Assembly: GCA_910584245.1 (NCBI GenBank)
Contig: CAJTZF010000003.1
Span: 148,306-212,305 of the forward strand
Reading direction: 5' to 3'
From: an uncultured Eubacterium sp.
GTDB lineage: Bacteria; Bacillota; Clostridia; Lachnospirales; Lachnospiraceae
Length of the DNA stretch: 64,000 nucleotides
The translations under genes and the position numbers were made by a program. The notes beneath the pieces are model-generated. The model did not search any database, had not been told where the DNA came from, and saw only the letters and a list, made by a program, of their open reading frames with translations. Of the stretch, positions 15,838-24,129 are shown in pieces (within the stretch, counting starts at the first letter, position 1; the number at the start of each line of letters is the position of its first letter).

Positions 15838-18093
15838 TATTCCCCGCCACGTCCGGCGTGGTTCCCGTGATGATATCCGGTTAAAATCGGGAACTGCCAA
15901 GTCATAAATAAATTCCCCGATCTGATGTTCTTCCACCATTCTGACCTGAAAATATTTTTCCACCACCTGGTATCCGGTTGGCACAAAGAATAGTATATCA
16001 AACCCGATTCGATTCAAAAATGCCGCCATAATCGAATCTTCCAGCGACAATGTCTCCTCATTGACACAAAAGTAAACCAGTTTAGGATTCTTTTTCGTGA
16101 AGTCAAATTTCTGTATCAACCGGACGATATCCTTATCCATATTCAGTACGGTAGATACAATTGTATACTCGGTTCCATTTTCGAACGTTCCCTTTAGCGC
16201 TTTCTGGTCAAGCAGCTCCTGCAGCTTTTCAAGAATATAATCCTGCATCTCATCCCGCAATACACTATATTTATACTGTTTGTGCTCCTTAATTTTCCGT
16301 TTCTGTACCCTGCCGTTCTTTAAAAATTCGGTGGCAAACGCCTTCATCGGATTAACGTCGGTGGCGCTCAGGTTCGGAACTCTCTTTATCTGCACGGTAT
16401 CCTCAATCAACAGCCGTTTTACCGATGACCAGTACGCGTTGACATCCCCGTCCTTAACCCCAGATATCTTTGCAAATACGACGGGAAGCGTCACCACTTC
16501 ATCGACAACGCTGAAATTCGGCCGGTATTTTAATTCCTGGTCCCATAAGATCTCGATTTCTTCATACATCGTCTGCAACGTCACCGCATTCGCCTTCTCA
16601 TACTGCTGGTTCCGGTATATCCCGGAATCCCGGTACATAATTGTATCCAGTTCCCTCTCCGCATGGTATGCGGCAGTGCCCATATGCACTTCTGCATTCT
16701 GCTTCGGATATTTACTCACAACCATCGAATCGTTATAAGAAATCTCATATAGTACAGGATCCTCTATATGGGCCGTCTCATTCAAATTTGGCTCAAATAA
16801 AATAACATCCGCCGGCAGCCTGGCCAGCATGCGCAAAAACAGTATCTCGTTGCTGCTTTTACATGCCCCGAAATAAATAAAACAGGAAATCTCACCCCGG
16901 ACCCAGTTCCCAAACAGCTCTTTGCCATACCTCTCCAGCCAGCACAGCAGATAAACGGCTTTGTTTGTCAGCTTATTCAGATTCATCCCATCCCGCCTGG
17001 ATTCCGCCAGAATCAAGTCAATAAACGCCTTTCTCATGATTTTCTGCAGCTCCATGCTCTGACGGTAGTGGATATTTGCCGACAAGCCGGAAATCATCTG
17101 ATTTACATCCGTATACATCCCCCTCTGGATATGGCTGATTTCCTCTGGCGAAGGCGCCGGAATACCATCGTCGGTAATAACCAGTTTTCTCCCGCTGTTT
17201 CGGATCTCCAGCTGAAATTGATATAATTCATTCAGGTAAATGAGCTTGTCCTCCACACCGCGGATCCGGTAAAAGCAATTATAAAACAGATGCGGATCCT
17301 GCCCCCTGGCAGTGAGATTCGCGCGCGCATCTTCAAGACCTTTTCCACTGATCCACGCATTTGTGCAGGCAACGACCGACGGCGGTTCGCCGTACAATCT
17401 CTCATGCTCCAGCTGCTCCTGGATGTCCTGTCTGACTTTTTTTAGGCTGTATCCCTGTGGAAACGGCGTCATCTGCGGAAGCTGCAGCGGATCCGACCTT
17501 CTGTTTCCGGGATCCAGCTTCGTATACTCCGAATCCCCGCTGTATTGCAGCAAAACAATATCACAGCCCGCCCCAGACAAAACGGAAAATAACAGCAATT
17601 CATACTGGCTGATCGTTCCCTCGTAAAGTATTTTAGGAACAATATTTTCTCCCAGGCGGCTGACAATTCTCTCGAATTTGTAGTACAGCCAGCACATAAA
17701 CTTAATATAGGCGTTTTTCAGCATATTGAGGTTTTTTCCATCCTTCATAAGCCGGTCCAGGGAGCCATAAATCGCGTCTGCCACCGTCCCCCTCTGATAA
17801 TCGTTCATTCTCGGAAGCCACCGCCCAAGGCTCGTACAAATAAAATCCCGGTCCATATAAAAATCCATCCCCATTATCTCGTTGTAATAGGACAAATTGT
17901 GGTCATCCGGATTAGGGATTTTCCCCTCTATGATAACACCAGATTTTCTAGCCTCTTCGTAATACCTTTGAACAAAAGTTCCAATTTGCTCGTTGTACCC
18001 ATTGATCCTGCTGAAAAATACTCCCTTTTGTCTCCGGCCATTCAGGTCGGTAAAATACTCATTGAGATCCGTCACCTTTTCGCGTTTGAACAT
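15820..18093 (-). CDS. yceG: YceG-family protein of Ter stress loci
   Basis: A 757-residue cytosolic protein resembling Bacillus YceG, the partner of TerD and TelA homologues (yceCDEFGH arrangement). No enzymatic motif is known for the family. I see three similar segments: a helix followed by a hydrophobic strand and a P/S-x-G or P-N turn. They are YELLLFSVLSGAGCDIVLLQ, ILFLRMLARLPADVILFEPN and AAFLNRIGFDILFFVPTG. The protein may therefore be built from three related alpha/beta units. The start ATG has AAGG upstream. It lies 13 nt after the rhomboid gene and 50 nt before telA, so these are probably co-translated. Confidence 0.8.
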   Translation of the reverse strand: MFKREKVTDLNEYFTDLNGRRQKGVFFSRINGYNEQIGTFVQRYYEEARKSGVIIEGKIPNPDDHNLSYYNEIMGMDFYMDRDFICTSLGRWLPRMNDYQRGTVADAIYGSLDRLMKDGKNLNMLKNAYIKFMCWLYYKFERIVSRLGENIVPKILYEGTISQYELLLFSVLSGAGCDIVLLQYSGDSEYTKLDPGNRRSDPLQLPQMTPFPQGYSLKKVRQDIQEQLEHERLYGEPPSVVACTNAWISGKGLEDARANLTARGQDPHLFYNCFYRIRGVEDKLIYLNELYQFQLEIRNSGRKLVITDDGIPAPSPEEISHIQRGMYTDVNQMISGLSANIHYRQSMELQKIMRKAFIDLILAESRRDGMNLNKLTNKAVYLLCWLERYGKELFGNWVRGEISCFIYFGACKSSNEILFLRMLARLPADVILFEPNLNETAHIEDPVLYEISYNDSMVVSKYPKQNAEVHMGTAAYHAERELDTIMYRDSGIYRNQQYEKANAVTLQTMYEEIEILWDQELKYRPNFSVVDEVVTLPVVFAKISGVKDGDVNAYWSSVKRLLIEDTVQIKRVPNLSATDVNPMKAFATEFLKNGRVQKRKIKEHKQYKYSVLRDEMQDYILEKLQELLDQKALKGTFENGTEYTIVSTVLNMDKDIVRLIQKFDFTKKNPKLVYFCVNEETLSLEDSIMAAFLNRIGFDILFFVPTGYQVVEKYFQVRMVEEHQIGEFIYDLAVPDFNRISSREPRRTWRGIFKRGT

Positions 18094-18106
18094 GGCCCAT
18101 TCACCT

Positions 18107-18691
18107 TCAATATCGATTCATTTTGTTTTTATTCATCACAAATCCGAGACTTGCGCCCGTAAAACCTCCCAAAATATGCGTCAAATTGGACACATTGCTG
18201 TGGACAAACATCCCCTGGTACACCTGTTCCCCGATATAAATAAATGCAACCAGTATAAAAGTCAGCGGAATCTCGCCTTCTTTTATCGAGGTAAGCGAAG
18301 AAAGCAGGATCAGCGCAAACACAACACCGCTGGCCCCGAGCAGCCGTATGCCCGGAAAAAATATCACATTTACAACACCGGTTACAAGAGCTGTCGCCAA
18401 AATAATAAAAATCATATTAGAGGACCCGTACTTCTCTTCCAAAAGCGGGCCAACAACGAGTATAAGCATAATATTCCCGATAAAATGTTCCCAGTTCGCA
18501 TGCCCGAATACATGTCCGACCAGCCGGATATATGTAAAGGGATTTAAAAACGATGACCGGTACACGCTAAATGCGTAAACGGTTGATCTCCCACTGGTCG
18601 CATACCCCAGCATCAGTACAGCGAAACATATAATTGTAAATCCTAGTATTACCGGTGAATTAAATGATATTCTTAATTTTTTCCCCGCCAT
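18107..18691 (-). CDS. Rhomboid-family intramembrane serine protease
   Basis: A 194-residue, six-segment membrane protein. The catalytic Ser121 is in LLGASGVVF and His172 is in THILGGFTGA. The conserved HANWEHFIGN lies in the second helix. It is the minimal rhomboid size and has no extra cytosolic domain. Rhomboids cleave transmembrane helices. The TTG at 18694 and ATG at 18691 are adjacent; GAGGG 6 nt before the ATG favours 18691. It is the first gene after the 18738-18774 terminator and before yceG, so it belongs to the Ter transcript by position. Its substrate is unknown. Confidence 0.9.
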   Translation of the reverse strand: MAGKKLRISFNSPVILGFTIICFAVLMLGYATSGRSTVYAFSVYRSSFLNPFTYIRLVGHVFGHANWEHFIGNIMLILVVGPLLEEKYGSSNMIFIILATALVTGVVNVIFFPGIRLLGASGVVFALILLSSLTSIKEGEIPLTFILVAFIYIGEQVYQGMFVHSNVSNLTHILGGFTGASLGFVMNKNKMNRY

Positions 18692-18737
18692 CAAATTCCC
18701 TCACATTCTGCCGTCCCCGCGGCGCATTCTCGTAGTA

Positions 18738-18774
18738 AAAAGAAGGCCCGGCTCCCAACAGCGACCCACCGGGC
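18738..18774 (-). terminator. Rho-independent terminator or attenuator inside the Ter locus
   Basis: On the minus strand GCCCGG, a 17-nt loop and CCGGGC are followed by CTTCTTTTT. It lies after the YceG-like/protease fusion gene and before rhomboid. Because a good promoter sits just upstream (18798-18826), it may act as an attenuator in the leader of the distal genes. Confidence 0.75.
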
Positions 18775-18797
18775 GCCAGAACCTGCTTCCACAGTAA

Positions 18798-18826
18798 ATT
18801 ATAGCACATGGCTTACCTTCACGCAA
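18798..18826 (-). promoter_or_regulatory. Probable internal promoter of the distal Ter genes
   Basis: TTGCGT, 17-nt spacer, TATAAT with TG one base before the -10 box. The predicted start near 18791 would make a transcript that meets the GC-rich terminator within about 20-50 nt, before reaching rhomboid. Confidence 0.6.
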
Positions 18827-18834
18827 GAATTTTG

Positions 18835-20289
18835 TCAACGTATGATGCCTTTTGCGAACATACGAATACATTCATATCCCATCGCAAGATTTATGTTCTG
18901 TCCGTCGTCAAATCCCGCCGTGCTGATCCCGATAACCTCGCCGTACATATTCAGTACGGCGCCGCCTGAACTGCCGTGGGAAATAGGAGCGGTAAACTGA
19001 ATCATATCCACACGATCAATCGTCCGGAATCCCGCGATAATGCCGTCCGAAATCGAATTAAATAATCCGAGCGGACTGCCGATTGCAACCACCTGCTGTC
19101 CCCGTACCAGTTTATCCCTCCCATCGTAGACCGGAAGCGGGGCCAGCTGCCTGTCAATACGGATAATAGCTAAATCCAGGTCCGAATTGTACTTCACAAT
19201 TTCATCCGTGTAATAGGACTGGTCGTCCTCCTCGATCTTTACAGAATAATACACGCCGCCGCTCGCCACATGATTATTTGTCAATATAAATCCGTCCGCG
19301 CTTATCATAATGCCGGAACCTGTTCCTATAACCTGTCCGCTCTGGTTATGTATCGCAATAAGTACGACAGAGGACGAGAGGAGCGCCAGCTCTTCATAGG
19401 TTTTCGTTCTGCGCCCGCCGCCAGCAGACGCCGCAGGTGTCTCCGGCTCTTTTGGTTCCGCCTGCCCTTTTGCCGGCCTTACCCGCTTTGGTATATTGAT
19501 ATGCGGCATACCGTGTGTAGCCGCACAGGGCGCCTCCGGCTCTTTCTGTGATGACACATTTCCCTCTTCCTGCGCTTGGGGGGCTTTCTCTCTGGCACAG
19601 AAAACATCTGGCAGTGAAACCTCACAAAAAGTTCCAAACACCTGTTTCCCCGAGAGCAAAAGCCGGTCCATCTCCTCGTCAATATCCCCTTTCCATTGAA
19701 GCAGCAGAACATCAAATCCGAGAAGCGTAAGCAAATAGTAAAACAGGTATTCCTGCCTTTTACATACATTTTCCGACACGAGCTTAACGCACATCCGCTC
19801 ATCCCATTCCTCAAATAGTCCTTCCCGCACCGTATCCAGCCAAAAAAGTAACTTTACAATAAAATTTTGCTCCTGGGACTCACTCGTATGGGCATTTATG
19901 CGGCGATATACCTCCAGGACCTTCATACAGGAATCATTCAGCACTTCAAAAAACCGCTCGTTGTTCATGGACGGAAGTGAGATTTTCGTGCGGCCGCTGT
20001 CTACCCAATCCTTATAAATCCGAATGTAAACTGCCATTTCACGCTCCATGCCCACACGCGGGAGCTCCCTCATTCTTTTATAACAAACCTTGCCTTCCCG
20101 GCTCCGGCCGCACATCACCCGGTCCATGTCCCGGATACTCTCAACATATGTATCATTTACACCGACAAAACGATAAAAATATACATCCCGGCAGCCTTTA
20201 TTCAAACCGCCCTTTATATTGGCAAATGTACTCATAGATGAAATCGTCATTACATTCAGCCGTGTCGTAAATGGTTCCTTTCTGTTCAT
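18835..20289 (-). CDS. YceG-like N-terminus fused to a trypsin-like (HtrA-type) protease
   Basis: A 484-residue protein without signal peptide or clear membrane segment. Residues about 30-215 resemble a single YceG unit (EYLFYYLLTLLGFDVLLLQW). Residues 235-295 are a Pro/Glu/Ala-rich linker. Residues 300-484 are an S1-family protease with His340 (LTNNHVA), Asp372 (SDLDLAII) and Ser441 (SHGSSGGAV). No PDZ domain follows, unlike DegP. The catalytic triad looks intact, so a cytosolic regulated protease is expected. It is followed by a terminator and preceded by the StiP gene with an inverted repeat between them. The fusion ties proteolysis to the Ter system. Confidence 0.82.
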   Translation of the reverse strand: MNRKEPFTTRLNVMTISSMSTFANIKGGLNKGCRDVYFYRFVGVNDTYVESIRDMDRVMCGRSREGKVCYKRMRELPRVGMEREMAVYIRIYKDWVDSGRTKISLPSMNNERFFEVLNDSCMKVLEVYRRINAHTSESQEQNFIVKLLFWLDTVREGLFEEWDERMCVKLVSENVCKRQEYLFYYLLTLLGFDVLLLQWKGDIDEEMDRLLLSGKQVFGTFCEVSLPDVFCAREKAPQAQEEGNVSSQKEPEAPCAATHGMPHINIPKRVRPAKGQAEPKEPETPAASAGGGRRTKTYEELALLSSSVVLIAIHNQSGQVIGTGSGIMISADGFILTNNHVASGGVYYSVKIEEDDQSYYTDEIVKYNSDLDLAIIRIDRQLAPLPVYDGRDKLVRGQQVVAIGSPLGLFNSISDGIIAGFRTIDRVDMIQFTAPISHGSSGGAVLNMYGEVIGISTAGFDDGQNINLAMGYECIRMFAKGIIR

Positions 20290-20327
20290 CTGTACACCTC
20301 ACTACTATGTAAAAAGTCGTTCCTCCC

Positions 20328-20370
20328 TTGACTAAAACAACGGGTTGCCGCTGCTCACTGTTTTAGTCAA
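20328..20370 (-). repeat. 12-bp perfect inverted repeat between StiP and protease genes
   Basis: TTGACTAAAACA and its exact complement flank a 19-nt loop. One arm covers the StiP stop codon. No T-tract follows; the next sequence is GGGAGGAACGACTTTTTACA. It may be an mRNA processing or stability element, or an operator. Confidence 0.6.
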
Positions 20371-21419
20371 AGTTCTGCGAGTTTTTTTATTATCCCGCAT
20401 GTTTTATAATGGCGCAGCGGATAATATTCAACCGGCACCTGTTTTTCTTCGGATAGCCGGATAATATGCGCAAGCGCTGGGTCGTCCCGATCCTGCTCGC
20501 CCACAAGTACCTTCCACGGAACCCTGCGGAGCAATACGCGCGTCGTCTCACCGATGCCCGGCTTGATAAAATTAATATCATCCACACCGAACGCTTTGGC
20601 AATCTGAATGGCCTCCTCCATTCCAGATCCATCGGTCCGGTTGCCGCCCACTTCCCGGTTCTCAAAAACAAATTCCTTCTCTACACGCTCTATAAAATCA
20701 TAAGACAAATCGGAGTCCTTTAACTCTCCATAATACACCGCCCCATGAAAATCTCCGTCCTGAATCACATCGCTGCGCAGGAACGTCCGGCTGACGAGAC
20801 CGGAAACCGTGCAGTTTAAACAGGAACTTGGAATCAGTATATCTTCATGTGTCCCACAATAATCAGTCACATTTGCGGGATCTGCCAGGACAGCGATTTC
20901 AGATGAAACGCCCTTATACTGGGCGATTTCCTTTTTTAATTCCCGCAGGATCGCCCCCTTCCCGATCCATCCATCGACAAATAACAGCGTCTCCGGGGCG
21001 TGATGGCGGAGTAAATATTTCATCGCATTTTTGTCAATCCCCCGGCCGCGTATGATAGAAATGGAATAGTGCTTGACGCAGACGTGATATTTTTTCTGGA
21101 TATACCGCTTGAGTAAAATGCCGACGGGAATGCCCGCCCTGGCCAATGAGACGAGGACGACCCCGCTTCCCTTCCGCCTCATCACCTGGTCCGCCAGCAC
21201 GCCAACCGCCGCTGCCGTGGGAACAGAATAATTCTTCAGCGCATCCCGGTATGCCTCCATATACGCCTCCGATGGTACGTATTCAACCGGGAGCATTTCA
21301 CAATAATGCCTTCCCGCCTGGATCAAACGTTCCCTTTCCTCCGTCGGCTGTGGTTCTACCAGCCCTGTGATGTCCTTCAATAATAATATTACATCGTCTT
21401 CCGTATAAGATGTTCTCAT
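20367..21419 (-). CDS. StiP-type (PRTase-like) stress protein
   Basis: A 350-residue protein of the family annotated as cysteine protease StiP or phosphoribosyltransferase-like in Ter biosynthetic modules. The signature region SLARAGIPVGILLKRY, then HYSISIIRGRGIDKNA, and later VDGWIGKGAI and PGIGETTRVLLRRVP are seen. In the Ter literature these proteins are proposed to make a nucleoside-like metabolite together with a PRTase and TRSP-domain protein; the true reaction is not settled. Its ATG overlaps the stop of the upstream PRTase gene by 4 nt, so the two are translationally coupled. Confidence 0.82.
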   Translation of the reverse strand: MRTSYTEDDVILLLKDITGLVEPQPTEERERLIQAGRHYCEMLPVEYVPSEAYMEAYRDALKNYSVPTAAAVGVLADQVMRRKGSGVVLVSLARAGIPVGILLKRYIQKKYHVCVKHYSISIIRGRGIDKNAMKYLLRHHAPETLLFVDGWIGKGAILRELKKEIAQYKGVSSEIAVLADPANVTDYCGTHEDILIPSSCLNCTVSGLVSRTFLRSDVIQDGDFHGAVYYGELKDSDLSYDFIERVEKEFVFENREVGGNRTDGSGMEEAIQIAKAFGVDDINFIKPGIGETTRVLLRRVPWKVLVGEQDRDDPALAHIIRLSEEKQVPVEYYPLRHYKTCGIIKKLAEL

Positions 21420-22525
21420 AGCTCACACCACCTATATAAGACAATATCCGTATTTCCACATTCGCAAAGCGCTCCCATAAGTGTATCCGCGCCATCCCGA
21501 GCCATCCCGCAGGCATCTGTGAAAACCAGCGCCAGATCATATTTCCCGAGATCATACACATAGGTCGTGCGGCCGCTGTCATAAAAGCTGCGGAGCTCAA
21601 ATCTCACATGAAGCGGATATGCCTCCTCTGTGCTCACCTCAATTGGGCTTCTGGTCGTCGCATGACAGCGTACCTCGTTTCCCTCGTCTTCCAGCCGGCT
21701 GGCCGCATAAATCGCAGGATACATAAATTCTTCCGTTCCCAGTACTAAAATGCGCTGGCCGCTCCTATTGCCTAGTTCCGCATGTACCTGTTCCCACAGC
21801 CGTTGACACGCCTCCCGATACTGCCTGCCACTCACAAGACGGCGGGCGTTTACATAGCCGCACAGCTCCCTGAAATCCCACTGTACAGCGTCGCCTGCCC
21901 CCGCCTTCTCATAGTATGTCCCATCTCCCTCATAAGAAGCCGCCCGCTCCGTATAGTCGCTGTGGTCCGTCTTCAAAATATAGTGAATGCCGATACCGTC
22001 GCTGCGAAACTGTCCAATCGCCTCCCCGGACATCCCATTGAGCAGAGATGCGACCGAAAAAGAAAAGGCTCCATTGTATTTATCCCGAATGATCTGGATA
22101 ATTTTCTTTACCGTATTTCCTGTAGTCACCTCATCTTCTACAAAAACAATTCGCTGAACTCTGCCCACCGCCTCGTCAAGACCGTCCTTGGCCAGCTTTT
22201 GTTCCGTCGCATGGCTGTGTGATTCACTGAAATAAATATAATTGACGCCCGTCTCCGTCTCTCTCGTCGTCTGCATATAATACGAGTTAAGATAGACGGC
22301 GAGCCTGGCCCCGATTGCCGTCGCCGTCTCCGCAAAACCGATAAGCAAAAGCGTTTCGTTCCCATATTCACGTTTAACCAGCTGAGCCAGCTGGTCAAAC
22401 AGTTCAAGTGTCCGGCCGGGTTTGGCCGGTATATGCTTGGCCTGCAGGCGGTTTACAACTAAATAGGACCTTTTTGTGTTGTTCTCCCTCCTCGCCACAC
22501 AAACCAAATCTTCTTCTTTATACAT
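21416..22525 (-). CDS. Phosphoribosyltransferase/TRSP-domain protein of Ter module
   Basis: A 369-residue protein. The N-terminal half is a PRTase-like domain with the PRPP-binding loop IVFVEDEVTTGNTVKK near residue 130 and a preceding GFAETATAIG. The C-terminal part (from about residue 230) resembles the TRSP domain, with LVLGTEEFMYPAI and the ALVFTDACGMARDG segment. This domain pair is specific for TerD/StiP neighbourhoods and is thought to act on PRPP to form a nucleotide-like compound (family inference). The ATG lies 2 nt after the xylanase stop codon and the 3' end overlaps the StiP gene. Confidence 0.83.
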   Translation of the reverse strand: MYKEEDLVCVARRENNTKRSYLVVNRLQAKHIPAKPGRTLELFDQLAQLVKREYGNETLLLIGFAETATAIGARLAVYLNSYYMQTTRETETGVNYIYFSESHSHATEQKLAKDGLDEAVGRVQRIVFVEDEVTTGNTVKKIIQIIRDKYNGAFSFSVASLLNGMSGEAIGQFRSDGIGIHYILKTDHSDYTERAASYEGDGTYYEKAGAGDAVQWDFRELCGYVNARRLVSGRQYREACQRLWEQVHAELGNRSGQRILVLGTEEFMYPAIYAASRLEDEGNEVRCHATTRSPIEVSTEEAYPLHVRFELRSFYDSGRTTYVYDLGKYDLALVFTDACGMARDGADTLMGALCECGNTDIVLYRWCEL

Positions 22526-22527
22526 AA

Positions 22528-24075
22528 CTATTTCAATACCTCATACACCTTTTTAAATGCGCCGTTTACCGCATACAGCTCTGAAAACAGTCCGCAGTAC
22601 GGTCCATTCATCGAATACTCATAGGAACTCCGCGCCAGCGTCGGATCGTCCACAAGTCCCCATATACATACTGCTGTCAGCGGCTTTTGTGCTCCCGCAT
22701 TAACTTCCGTAAACATCTTAAATAATTTTCCATAAAAGTCCGCGTGCTTTTTCCTCATACTGCTCGTATTAACATAGTTCCGCACTGCCATCTCCGTTAC
22801 CTGGACTTCCATCCCGAGCGCCGCATATTTCTGAATCGCTTCTCGGATCAGTTCAATACTTCCCGCGCTCAGACATCCGGTCTGCGTCCCATATCCCCCG
22901 ATATAGCCCTGCATCCCGACACCGTCACACAGTTTGCGGTTATTTCCGGACGCGTCTTTGGCATAAGAATTTACGCTCGATACCAAATTTAGTATGGCAT
23001 CCCGCTTATTGGCAAAAAATGCATTGTAATCATTATAGTACAGTTTTACGTCGACTCCCAGCTTCTCAATCGTATCCTTTGCATATAGAAACGATTGTTC
23101 CACATAATCCGGCCCAAGCACATCATAAAATTTATTATTTTTAACCCGAAGATTCCGCTTGTCATCCTTTAATGCCTCTGCCGCATTGTCCGCCACTGCC
23201 TCGTTCACGACATCCCAGCAGTAAATCGTGCCAGGATATTTTGTCTCAAAATGAGTGATTACCTGTTCTATATAATATTGAAGACGCTTCTGCATCACTT
23301 CTTTGCTAACATATTTCCCGTTGTTCTCATACCCCTCACGGAAAAACCAATCGCTCATAAACGCGTGCCATACGAGCACATGTCCCCGCATCTTGATTCC
23401 CTTTTCCCTCGCTTTTGAAATGATCTGGTCCGCCTTCGTATAATCCATCACTGGCATGCCGTTGGGATTTTTAGACGACTCCATCTGGTTTAAAAGAGAA
23501 TACGCCTTAAACTCATTGGATGCGGTCAGGCTATTGAAATGATAGGTGGCAAGCTTAAAATAATCCTCCCGGAATGTCTTGTCAAAATTAGTGACCGTAC
23601 CCAGCTTAAAGCCATGCTTTTCCGCGAGTTTTGCCAGCGGCTGGTACTTTGTCGTAGCCGCCTCCACATTACTTTTCTTCGCCTTCTCCGGCGACACATA
23701 CGGCGCCGCCTTAATTTTACATTGGATCGTTGTTTTGCGCAGCTTTTTGCTGCCCTTCACCTCGTAGCGGATGACGGCCTTAATAACTGCGTTTCCCTTC
23801 TTTTTCGCCTTGATACGGACAGAATCCTTCTTTTTTGAAGAGAGGGCAATCACCTTTTTATTTTTCGTCGTCCACGAAGTCCCCGCGATCCGCTTCACAC
23901 CATTTTTCTTAACCGTTAGTTTCTTTGTCCTGCCAATATATACGGTAGCCGTCTTAGCGGACAGTTTCGGCTTCTTTGCCGCCTGGACTGCCAGGCTATT
24001 TCCCGCGCCGCCCGCAATAACCGCCGACGCGGCCACAAGCATGAGTGCCGTGCCTCTCTTCCACTCTTTCCTCAT
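22528..24075 (-). CDS. Secreted GH10 endo-1,4-beta-xylanase with N-terminal Ig-like domain
   Basis: A 515-residue exported enzyme. Residues 1-32 are a signal peptide (basic start, hydrophobic core, AVQAA). Residues about 35-125 are a lysine-rich bacterial Ig-like (BIG2-type) domain. Residues 150-515 are a GH10 barrel with the acid/base Glu in WDVVNEAV and the nucleophile Glu in VQVTEMAV. HVLVWHAFMSDWF is the conserved substrate-binding strand. The start is the ATG at 24075 with AAGGGGG upstream; nine extra codons in the longer frame are unlikely. Its stop lies 2 nt before the Ter PRTase start. No promoter is visible in the 54-nt gap after the ATPase gene, so it may be co-transcribed with both neighbours. 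Confidence 0.9.
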   Translation of the reverse strand: MRKEWKRGTALMLVAASAVIAGGAGNSLAVQAAKKPKLSAKTATVYIGRTKKLTVKKNGVKRIAGTSWTTKNKKVIALSSKKKDSVRIKAKKKGNAVIKAVIRYEVKGSKKLRKTTIQCKIKAAPYVSPEKAKKSNVEAATTKYQPLAKLAEKHGFKLGTVTNFDKTFREDYFKLATYHFNSLTASNEFKAYSLLNQMESSKNPNGMPVMDYTKADQIISKAREKGIKMRGHVLVWHAFMSDWFFREGYENNGKYVSKEVMQKRLQYYIEQVITHFETKYPGTIYCWDVVNEAVADNAAEALKDDKRNLRVKNNKFYDVLGPDYVEQSFLYAKDTIEKLGVDVKLYYNDYNAFFANKRDAILNLVSSVNSYAKDASGNNRKLCDGVGMQGYIGGYGTQTGCLSAGSIELIREAIQKYAALGMEVQVTEMAVRNYVNTSSMRKKHADFYGKLFKMFTEVNAGAQKPLTAVCIWGLVDDPTLARSSYEYSMNGPYCGLFSELYAVNGAFKKVYEVLK

Positions 24076-24129
24076 AACAATCCCCCTTTTCTTCCTGCTC
24101 ACAGCTGTTACGTTTTCGCACCTTCCACC

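Noticed and set aside
12045..22525. A plain tellurite resistance operon
   Set aside because: TerB, TerC and TerZ are absent and the PRTase/StiP/HAD genes indicate the broader Ter stress module; tellurite resistance is not shown.
24076..24102. Longer xylanase N-terminus
   Set aside because: The ribosome site and signal-peptide layout favour the ATG at 24075.
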